From Scolanthus callimorphus (taxonomy: Eukaryota; Cnidaria; Anthozoa; Actiniaria; Edwardsiidae): DNA of 64,000 bases. The notes below the pieces were generated by a model. That model saw only the letters and a program-made list of their open reading frames with translations, was not told the DNA's origin and did not search any database. The DNA lies in the NCBI GenBank assembly GCA_033964015.1, contig CM066918.1:21659387-21723386 (forward strand), written 5' to 3'. Of the stretch, positions 11,293 to 23,200 are shown piece by piece. Each line of letters starts with the position of its first letter. Position 1 is the stretch's first letter. Made by a program: the position numbers and the translations under genes.

Positions 11293-14200
11293 GTACACTC
11301 TTTTTCTATTAAACTGCCATAACCTTAGAGTCTGCCTTGTATGCAAATAAAACCTAGAGAGTGGCACTTAAGAACGATGATCCAGAGATAGCAGCGATTT
11401 ATTGAAAAAGATGCGCACTAATTGGTAAGGCGATGTAATCAGTGCGTGATATATGGTAAACAGAATATGCCGACAACTAATACACAGCTAGGAGATATTG
11501 TCGGAACTGGATCTTTGTGATATCGTGGCTATAATCCAATAGTTCCTATGGAATACGGGCCGATATCGCCTACTGTAGGGGCTTTGTTGAATGGTATTTA
11601 AAATCACGTGGGAGTATAAAGTAGCATGTTCACCGATTCTTGATGACCAGGTATATAACAGCTTGTATTCATTGTCATGTATAATAATGTGACCATGGCC
11701 TTTGGACAAGTATGCCGCCGTCACGCCATAATTTGTCTGTAGACTTTGCATGAAGAATGTGTTATTGAAAAGATAATACCAGAAGCGACAAAGAGTGCAA
11801 GGTATTATCTGACATTACATATGTTGGCTATTATCTCTATCATTGTGTGCGGTATGAAAATACCGTAAAGGAAACTGAAATTGGAACTTTTCCTTTGGAA
11901 TTGTTTATTTTCCTTTGCTAATCCTTTTGCCCTTAGGAGTATTACGTAGAAAGTTCGCCTATTGGATACAGTAGTGTACATATTGTACTTTAATAAAAGA
12001 GATGCGTTCACACGCGCGTTTTTAATCTTTATTTTTAGATCCAGCCTCTCACATCTGATATGGCGGATATAAACAACAGCACAAAGGTAATGGCGCGGTA
12101 AAAAGGTTCCTGTATATTTTGCTTGGAAAAACTCATGCAACTGAGCCATATGTTACTCCACAGCGCATGTGTGCAATTTGTTAACAGGTGATTTCCTTGA
12201 ATGCCATATACGGTTGTTCTGTCCTCCAAGTACATTTGCTGTCAGTCTGGTTCAGACGCTCTTCGACGTGCTGCCCCCTTCGATCCTATGAGCTTTATTA
12301 CTTTTTTTTAGCTTTCTTCAGATGGATTTTGTTTTTGTTTTTTTAAACAATTTTTTTAAATTCCTTTCATGCCTGTGTTAAGAAAGCCGGTACCTTTTTT
12401 TGGAGTCCGTTGCTGAGGGATATTTTTATAAATATCTTTATAAAATCTTATTTTTTAATATTTCCTTTTTTATGATTAAAAAGTATTTAACCTTTTCATA
12501 GTGTTTTAATGAGAAGCATACTTCATTCATTGACCAAGAGCGACGAAGGAAGTAGGTGCTGACTCACTTTTTTATTGGCCGATGAAATTACGACCGAGTG
12601 AGATCCTTTTAGATATATTCTCTTTCTTTCTGTAGATGAAGGACGCCCAAATGAAATATTTCACCAAAATCCTTACTCTTCTTGGGGCCAAGGGACCCAA
12701 TGTACAACGTGAGCTAGAGAAAGTATTCCAGTTCAAGAAGAACTTGAAAAAGGTCAGCATTAGTAGTAGTAGTAGCCTCTTAATTATCTTGACACGTGTA
12801 TCTTTAACAGTTATCCCTCATGAGGGCCGAATGCTTCGAATGGGAGAGGAATAATTGTTTTAGTCAAATCCGACTAGAAGGGCCAAATTGACTTTCTGGT
12901 CATTTGCCATTTTGGGGAGGCGTCAAACCCGACACTTTTCCCTAGTAGTACTTTTAGCATCCAATGCAGCATTGATAACCGACCACTAGTAGTGGGATTT
13001 GACTAAATATATATGAGGCCAGTTAACACAAAAGGTGGCTTAGACCTCGGGCATACGTCGAATTAGGGTCGCGCAAGAGGATCACTTTCTCTTGGGTCGC
13101 GTCGATTACATTTTTTTAAAAGATACCGACTCATTACACTATTAAATAACAAATTATCTATTGTTTTAAATGTATTCGACGCGACTTTGAGACTTTAATT
13201 CGACGTATGCCCTAGGCCTTAGCCCCCTTTTGTGCCAACTGGTCTCATCTTGTGAAGACAATAAGCTTAACTGAGCCTTGTTCTGGCCTGGCTCTGAAAT
13301 AGCTGAAATGCTAGCGTTAGGGCTTTGAGTGAGCTGGCAGTGCTAGAATTTGCTCTGACAGCTCTGAGACTTCCTCCCACTCACGCTGAACATTCAAAGG
13401 GGTTGCCTTAATTCAGGCCTACCGGTAAGGCCTGTAGGGGGACCAATGTCACAGGAATGATGATGATCTTTACCAACACCATCAATTTGTAGTCATTCGT
13501 CATATTAGTCATCAATGCCATTCCATCTCATGAGCCCAGTATTTTATATATTACTTGTATCTCAAGTTCATTTGAAATTTGCCACTTTTAGATTATCCCT
13601 CCATATATCACCATTTACGAGAATTATTACAGGACAAGTTATATCTGGGAGCTGGAAACGACAACGGGGGTAAGTATTTCTATTTCAAGCTCTTCACTCT
13701 GATGTGAAATATTCTTGCAATAATATGATTACACGTCGGCAGCCTATACACCCGCTGAGTGCGTAAATTGTACGCATTTCAAGAATTTTTGCCTCTGAAA
13801 CAAACTGGATGTTATTTTCATTCAGAAACGGCTTCTAGTAACTGTTATTGGTATGACGACAACAACGATTTGCTTTCTTGTTTGTAGTTTCCATGGTTGA
13901 GCTACATAAATAAGTTGATAAGTGTCTCTGGCATCTCCGTCACACGTGACAAGCGATTGATAGTACCTGATGTAGCCTACTTCAAAGGGCTGATTCGCCT
14001 TTTGAATGAGACGGATAAAAGGTGCGTACACTTATCAAGAAATGCTTAGTAACTATTCCCTCTGACAATAAGCTGGGACTAATTAAATATGTGCTTTCTG
14101 TTGCTTGTTTCTAAGACCCGTATCGCTTTTCTCCTCTCGACTTCCTTATTTTCCGACTTAAATCATCGACTTGACCAACAATATGTACAAAGAGAACACG

Positions 14201-17200
14201 AAATATAGTGGATATGTATAATCCAATGTACAGAAATCTGTACTAGGTTAAAAGCAAAAATCTCCAAACTTTTCGAGGGTACTACACTTCATCAGTGAAA
14301 TAACCAACAACATGAATTTGACCTTTATCTACAAAACAAAAAAAATAATCTGTCGCCACATGAAGAGCATCACTTCAAACCGTTGTTGATGACTTTAATT
14401 AGTGACACCAGTCTTCTCTGTTTGACACATGTTGTATCTTAGTGACCACATTTTCGACAACATCTACAATGTCACCCTTTTCCTTATCCACAGAACCACG
14501 GCGAACTTTTTCATGCTGTACACGATCGAGGCCCTTATTCCCATGTTGTCTTCGTCGTTCAGGAAGGCCCGATCACAACTTATGGTGGATATGGGTGAGG
14601 ATGTGGTGTCTCGCCCGAGATGGGAGGTCTGCGTTGATCAGATGAACGAGCAATATGGGTTACAGATGATACTGGGATACCTGTGGGTAAACAGGGCATT
14701 CGACAAGGGCATTGTACCCATGGCAAGTTAACTAAATCATTGAGTAAAACAACAGCAGCCTATTTTTTAATAACAATACTTAGAGTATATTACTTGGCCA
14801 CGCGGAGACACGAATTTTATCTTCGAATGTTTAAAATTTAACACGAGAAGATACAATTCGTATCTCAAAGCGGTCACGAGGCCACAGTTTTTCCCTATAC
14901 GGACCGACCTAAAGCCGGTAAAAACTTTTTTTCCAACTCTAAAATTTGATTTTTTCGATGAAAACAAGCGCGCGCAAACGGTTACCGTGACCTAGGTCAG
15001 AGATAGGAAAATATCACCCCCTCGCGCGCGCTCTAAGAACCAATCAGCATGCAGAATTCCTTACCGTGCCCTCCAGGAAAAAGATAATACATGTATTAAT
15101 GTCAGTAAAATGCACAATACGCTCCATCCAGAGTCATCGAAAAGACGTACACTAACCAAGGATTTCTTGTTTTAGTTGAAGGAAATGTGGGATCACATCA
15201 AACAGGCATTCCGGGAGAGGGTAACCGAACTCACCTGGTTAGACAAGGAGACTAAACTGAAAGTACGAGAAAAGGTGAGCGAATCTAGAGAAACATCAAG
15301 GGTGTCTAATGTGAGAGAATCTAGAGAGACACCATGAGAGAATCTAGAGAAACATCAAGGGTGTCTAATGTGAGAGAATCTAGAGAAACATCAAGGGTGT
15401 CTAATGTGAGAGAATCTATAGAAACATCGTGGGTGTCTAGTGAGAGAATCTAGAGAAACACCAAGGGTGTCTCATGTGAGGGAATCTAGAGAAACATCAA
15501 GGGGTTTACTCAGGGAAAGCTACATACTATCATAGTATGGTTGCAGAATATATTTCAACGGATTGTAAAAAGCCCGTGTCTATTGAACATTTCCATTCAA
15601 CATTTGATTCAACATAAAGAAAATAGTCTTCTACATCGCGGATTTCAAAGCGGTCGACAGATTCGACCGCTAGACAAGCAGAAGTTGGAGGATATGCATT
15701 AGATGGCGCCGAGTGCCAGGTCATGCACCGGAAGACAATCCCCTACTCTTAAGAAGAGTGCACTGGGTTCTTTAGCGTCCACTTTGAACAGAATCGATCC
15801 TGGACCACAGCGAGAGACCAAGCGCCTTAACGCTGAGTCAACCATGCTTCCTTCGACTTCATTCAACATTTCTTGTACCCGCCATGTTAAATATGGTGTC
15901 GAACCAATTCAACATCGCTGAATGACAAAGAACCAAATAATGCTGAATAAAATGTTGCACAGGATTGACTAGGATATTATAATAAGACCGGTATTGCTAG
16001 TAGGAGAGCCGCATGATTTGAACGTTGCATCTTGTAGGTTGATGTGATGAAGGATAAAATGGGATATCCTGAAGTCTGTGATAACATAACGTTACTGAAG
16101 GATTACGTCAAAGGGGTAAGTAAGCTATTATCGTAGTCGTCTTCATCGTCAAAATCATCCGTTCCTCCATTGTATCATCATCGTCAGAATTAACACCATC
16201 AACAACAACAACAACAATGACATCATCATTATTAAAAACAATATAATCATCAACAAATCATCATCATCATCAATAACATAATCAAGAATTACATCTTGAT
16301 CATCATCATTGACTTCATCGTGATCAACATCATTGACTTCGTCGTCATCGACATCATCACACGTTAATTTTCTTCTTTCATTTACACTAAACGCCTTTCC
16401 TTGATTATTATTTATCTACGTGCTTGTGTAGCACGTAAATAAATGATCCTCCTGTTATCTGTTGTTTTCAGATGGAATTCACAAGCGAAATTCACTTCCT
16501 CTTGGGTGCTACAAATGTGACGAAATGGGCGAGTGCGGTGTCTCTTAGTAAGCTTGGCAAGCGAGTGCAAGGAGGAGAGTAAGGACCACTCTTCTTTTTA
16601 CCCCACAAATATGATGTTGGTTCATGGTTTAGCCCCTCTTCTTGAACCTCTGTTCTTCCATATACAGTAACAGCCCGCGAGTAGGAACCTACATTTTTCC
16701 AAATTAGCCTAAACAGGTTCTTATATAAATGCTACTTTAGGCTACAGTAAAAACCTGCGAATAAGAACCTGGATTTTAAGAACCTGTTAGGCTAGAATTA
16801 TCCATGTGAACCCCATGTTTCTTTTTATTTTCAAATCAAATAAGAACCTGTTTTAGGCTAAAATTCTAGGTTCTTATACGTGGGTTTTTACTGCATTTAG
16901 GTTCTTAAATAAGTTCTTAATGATAGCCCAAACAGTGATTTCATGACTTGAGCAATAAAAGTGTCATGTCCCATTTCATCTATTTTTCTGAAATCATTAC
17001 GTCTCAAATCTCAATTGGATTACTGTACTGAAAACCCTGGACATCATGGCTTTACATACTGTATATAAATTGTAAAGCATTTTCATGAAAATGAATTTTT
17101 TGAGAATATAGATTCCTTTCTTTTCTATTTTTTTTTTGAAAATTAAGAACCTTTTAAAAATTTAATCCAAGCAGGTTCTGATATAAAGGGTGTATAACAG

Positions 17201-20200
17201 GGAAATTTTAGCCTAAAAGGGCTCTTTTCTTACGTGCGGGCTTTTACTGTAGTTTCCTCTATCGAATAACATCCGCGTCATCTCACCCATGTTTAGGTGA
17301 AGGAGTTTAGGCAAAATTACCCTTTTTGTACTACAATGAATGCCTAAAGGCCGGTTTACACTTGCGATTTTTGTTGCATTTGTCGCGGCGATTTTTCTCG
17401 CGCGAGTTACAATTCCAACTCTCTAGTGTAAGCGAGATGCAAATCCGTGCGATTTCTGTGCTCTCTTTTCTTCAAATCGCATCAAGTTGCAAAGAGTTTC
17501 GAACATGTTTGAAATCTCCGCGACATCACGCGACAAAATTTGCGGTCGGTTGCGCCGAGTTGCATCTAGTTTACATTAGCAATTTTAGTTGACGTGTTCG
17601 TGCGAGAAAAATCGCCGCGACTCGCGCGACAAACATTGCAGCAAAAAATGCAAGTGTGAACGGGCCTTTATAAAGACCTGTTCATTGTTTGTTACCTTCA
17701 CCCTCAAGAGTAAAACCAACGTAATAAAAGAACTCTTTTATCCGGTTTTACTTCACCAGATGGTTCAGTGGGCCACAGTTTGTAAACGCCTTTTACAGGA
17801 TGACTCAAAACGAAATAAGTAAGTATTGCGCTCTTTTTGGAGCCGCCCCTTGCTAGTTTAAACCCGGTAGTTCGCATTAAAGCCTTCCCTGTTCTATTGT
17901 ATATATTTTATATATAATTTCATTCAAATACTCAAAAAAGAACATAAGCAAAGGCAAAAAAATTACGGCAACTCGAGACGTTCACCGCCCGTATTCGAAG
18001 AAATGAAAGTATTTGAAGACAAAATGGCCGACCTAATCAGGAGTGTTGAATTCGACCGACGTAGCAACGACGTAGCAAAAAGAACTAAGAAAGACGCAAA
18101 GAATTTCAACGGCGACGACCGCCTTATCGTCAAGGCCGAGAAAACCACCAACTTCTACCTGATGAAACCCGATGAATACAAAGTGCTCCTCGACAAGAAT
18201 GTATAGAAAGCATATAAGAAGGCTGGTAGAAGACAGGAAGCAAAAATCAACCAGGAAGCGAAGACGATCGCAGAAGAACTGGAATTCGCCGACAGAGTTG
18301 AGACCATGGCAAGGCTAGACGCATTTATAACTTTAAAAGACCATAAGCCGGCTCATCAATCCAACTAAGATCGCGAAACAGATACTCCAGAAAATCGTGA
18401 AGGGGGAAAAGCACCGCACTGGTCACCAAATTCAACCTATGGAGGAACACCTATTGAGTACTCGAATGGTTCAACGAGATCGAAAATAAGCGTAGTGCGT
18501 CCCTCACGTGCTTCGACATTGTGGATTTCTGCCCTTTCATAACGTCCATACAGTTGCTATCCGAGGCCGTCGACTTTGCTACTATGTAAACATTTCGCCT
18601 ACAGACCGAGAAATCATTACTCCTTTTCAGTGCAGATGCCCCTTGGGTAAATAAAGATGCGCCCGGTGGTTTATTCGATGTAACCATGGGGTTGTACCGT
18701 GGCGCTGAATCGTGCAAACTTGTAATAGTTTACATAGTCTGCTAGCAGCCGTTGGTTGGCTGTTTTTAGGTCGTTTCATGGCGAGAATCGAGCCAGAATC
18801 CCAATGTGGGCGCCATCTTGGACGACCTAAAAACAGCCAACCAACGGCTGCTAGCAGGCTATAGTTTACATGCAATAGGACTGTATCAAGACGATAGTGT
18901 CGCCGTATTTCACGAGGTGCCCAGAGCCATTGAGCGCATCAAACAACAGATATGCTAATTGTTCAATGACAACGGGCTTAAGATAACAATCGAAGCAAAC
19001 GATAGTTAACTACCTGGACGTGACATTCGATTTAAACGGCGGCAAACACATCCCTTTTATGAAGCCCGGAAGTACGTACCACTATACGTGCACGCAAAGA
19101 GCAACCACCCGTCAAGGCTGTGTCAAGCGTATTGAGACGAGTCCAAGAGAGCGTGAACCAGGATTGTTGACGGATTGTTGACGAGTGTTGAGCCACGCCC
19201 TTAGACCAATTTTTAACCGTAATACCCTTAAACTTTAATATAGTCGCATGCCCAATGTTAAATGCATTGATCATAGAACAGGATCATACAAGATGAGGCC
19301 AGTTAACTCAAAACGTGGTTAATTGCCATTTTGTGGTAACTGGCCTAATACATATAAAGCAAAAATGTTACTTCCAAAGAGAGTTTGACTCATGAAGAAT
19401 TATTTAATGTGTACACAGATATTCTGGCAGGAATGCTGCAGCCACCATTTTACTATGGGAAAGATGCACCCAGGTATGTCCTTTGAGGGAGGTGTCTATT
19501 TGTGTCACCCCTCCTCGTTAAGAACCATGATTATTATTACCAATCACCCCGACATTTCTAGAGAATTTGTCCGCCCTGGCCTTACACGAAATTACCCAGC
19601 CTATAAAATCCACTTTGCTCTTTTGCCATTCCACTTGGAATTCCAGAGCTCTCAAAATTTATGGATCCTCCGCTGTTTAGATGTGGCCTACGAGGAGGAG
19701 ATTTATTTATATTTTTTCGTTAAGAGCGATCAACTTCGGAGGGATTGGCACGGTCCTTGGTCACGAGCTTGTTCATGGATTTGATACATGGGGTAAGTGC
19801 ACTGAAAAAGCTTCAAAGTTTTCTCTACAGGTACTTCAGACTTGGACCCCTTGTGTTCCCCTCTGACATAAAATGTACATTATTTTAAAGGCCCATCACC
19901 AACCGGGAGCCTTTGCCCCCCGTTTTCTTTTGTTTTCAAATTGATCCATTGTTTTTCGGGTGCTCTGATTGGCTAAGAGTCCGCAAAGGCTCTCGGTTGG
20001 TTATGGGCCTTTAAAAAGTAGCCCAGTTGCCGAATCCGAAAGCAAGACTAAATCGTCCGCATAAAGTAAACAGCTGAGCCTTGTATCCCCTAAAGACACA
20101 GCACCACAATGTTCTGTAAATAGCTCCCGGATATCATTAGAAAGAGAAGGACTTAGGCCTCTAGGGCATACGTCGAATTTAAGTCGCGTCGAATGCATTT

Positions 20201-23200
20201 AAAACAAAAGATAATTGGCTATTTGAAAGTGTAATGAGTCGGTATCTTTTGAAAAAAATGTAATGGATGCGACTATAATTCGACGTATGCCCTATGCATT
20301 AGATTACGCCCTTGTTTGAGTCCAGCTTCAGATTGGAAAAAACGGTGTCAGACCATGATTCGTCCGAACGGCGGAACACACTTCCGAATACATACTTAAC
20401 ATAATACGCACAAACTTCCAACTACAGCCAGACATAATCAGTTTAAAAAACAAACCTCTCTACACGCTATCATACCCCTTCCTGAAATCAATGAAGCAGG
20501 CGAAAATAGGAGAATGTTCTGATTTGTATAGATCTATAAGAGTTATACGAAGAACCAAAAGATGATCTGAAGTTCGAAAATTCTTCTAAAACCAATTTGA
20601 CACTGGTTCAAGATTTTATATTTATCTATGTAGGAACACAGTAAATCGCTCATTCAGCATGAGCGTAAAAAACTTTTTCCTAAACAACTAGAAATCGATA
20701 TCCCTCTAGTCCCAGGATCAGATTTACGTCCGGACGTGCAAAGGAACAATGAAAGCCCTAGACCATGAACTAGGGAATACTTTAAGAATCAGGTTGAAAA
20801 GTCTCACATAATAGGGGGTAAGATGAGACAAGGTATCAACGCAACTGGCTTCGAGGGCTCTATCAGCTTCTATCTTCTATTCTAGACTTCTATCAGCTTT
20901 TAGATTTTTCTTGTCCCCAGAAAGTTGTTTTCTCGTGCCAAATTTAAGCATAACCAAATTTGAGCATAACTATTATGTTTCACAGGTCGAATGTTTAACA
21001 AAGAGGGAGTTATAGGACCTCAGTGGTGGAGCTCATTTACCATCCGGGGATTCAAACATAGATCCCAGTGTATGATCGATCAGTATGGGAACTTCTCAAT
21101 AGACGTCGGGAATAATCAATTTATGAATGTGAGTTCATATTTCATGTATCATGCAATTTCATGTAGGGCCAGCTGCCTCACCTCATTATCTGCTGTGGCG
21201 CATTTGATATACAATAATGTTTTACTTACGTCCGTGAGATCTCACCAGTAATGGAAATGATGCTAATATCATAGTAAAACCAGAAAAGACGCAAGTAACG
21301 GTGGGTTTCGGACATTTGGACATTTCCGGTTCCAATAACTAAATGTCCTACCAAGGTTGCATGCATATATGTTGTCTTGCATATATTTCGTCGTCTTGGT
21401 TGTGAAATTCTTAACACATGAAGTGGACCCTCGACACTCTCGCGCACATAGCCGACGACCTGTTAGCGCACATAACCGACGACGCCCGGTTACTGCACAT
21501 AGCCGACGACCGGTTAACGCACATAGGCGACGACCGGTTAACGCACATAGCCGACGACCGGTTAACGCACATAACCGACGACGACCGGTTAGCGCACATA
21601 ACCGACGACCGGTTAGCGCACATAACCGACGACGACCGGTTAGCGCACATAGCCGACGACGACCGGTTAGCGCACATAGCCGACGACCGGTTAGCGCACA
21701 TAGCCGACGACCGGTTAGCGCACATAACCGACGACGACCGGTTAGCGCACATAGCCGACGACCGGTTAACGCACATAACCGACGACCGGTTAGCGCACAT
21801 AACCTACGACCGGTTAGCGCACATAACCTACGACCGGTTAGCGCACATAACCTACGACCGGTTAGCGCACATAGCCGACGACCGGTTAGCGCACATAGCC
21901 GACGACCGGTTAGCGCACATAACCTACGACCGGTTAGCGCACATAACCGACGACGACCGGTTAGCGCACATAGCCGACGACCGGTTAGCGCACATAACCT
22001 ACGACCGGTTAGCGCACATAGCCGACGACCGGTTAGCGCACATAGCCGACGACCGGTTAGCGCACATAACCTACGACCGGTTAGCGCACATAGCCGACGA
22101 CCGGTTAACGCACATAACCGACGACGACCGGTTAGCGCACATAGCCGACGACCGGTTAGCGCACATAACCGACGACCGGTTAGCGCACATAACCTACGAC
22201 CGGTTAGCGCACATAGCCGACGACCGGTTAGCGCACATAACCAACGACCGGTTAACGCACATAGCCGACGACCGGTTAGCGCACATAACCGACGACCGGT
22301 TAGCGCACATAACCTACGACCGGTTAGCGCACATAGCCGACGACCGGTTAGCGCACATAGCCGACGACCGGTTAGCGCACATAGCCGACGCCTGTTTAGC
22401 GCACATAGCCGACGACCGGTTAGCGCACATAACCCACGACCGGTTAGCGCACATAACCCATATGACCGGTTAGCGCACATAACCGACGACTGGTTAGCGC
22501 ACATAACCCACGACCAAATGATTAGACCTTCGCGTCTTCTCGGATAAGGACGTTAAACCGTAGGTCCCTGAAGCAGAGGGACGTTAAAGAACCACGGGGA
22601 CGTCGGAAGTTGCCCATCCTCAGTGCAGGGCTTACAACTTACTAACCCACTACACTGACCAGGGAACCTCGTAATTTGAGCCTCGCTCTGTGAGGATTTC
22701 CCGGCCCTCGGGTAAATAATATAAATAGCCGCCTCTGCGTTTGACGGAGGCTCAGGGGGCAATCGAGCAGGGGCAGGTTTGCTTGGCTGATACTTCCGGC
22801 CGCCATTTTGAAATATTGAGTAACCCGGTTGCGAGAATGACCATATTGATGTCCTAGAATCTGGAGGTTGTCTGCTTCCAGAGTTTCAGACAGCAGCATG
22901 ACTGAGCGGCTCTAGGAACGAGATTTGGATGTCCATTAATTGAGTAACCCGGTTGCGAGAATGACCATATTGATGTCCATTAATCGGACAAATCTCCTTA
23001 TTTTTTGCAGTTTTAACCCATCCTTTTCTCCCTCAGCTCAATGGTTTTTTTCTCTGTCCGAGAATATTGCCGATAACGCTGGTCTGGCTCTTTCATACAG
23101 GGTAGGCACTAGTTCATTATGTTTGAATCTCCTCGCGTTTACTTTCCGACTCGCATTTTAAAAATTTTAATTTTATTGGGTTTCATATCGCACAGGCGTA

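Noticed and set aside
13592..13669. Apparent frameshift in M13 exon 4 ([15 protein letters not shown] in another frame)
   Set aside because: The exon is 78 bp with phase 0 on both sides, and the in-phase reading ([16 protein letters not shown]) also fits the family, so no break is needed.
21269..22547. ORFs of 351-411 codons on both strands
   Set aside because: They lie wholly in the 24/27-bp minisatellite inside an M13 intron and exist in several frames at once.
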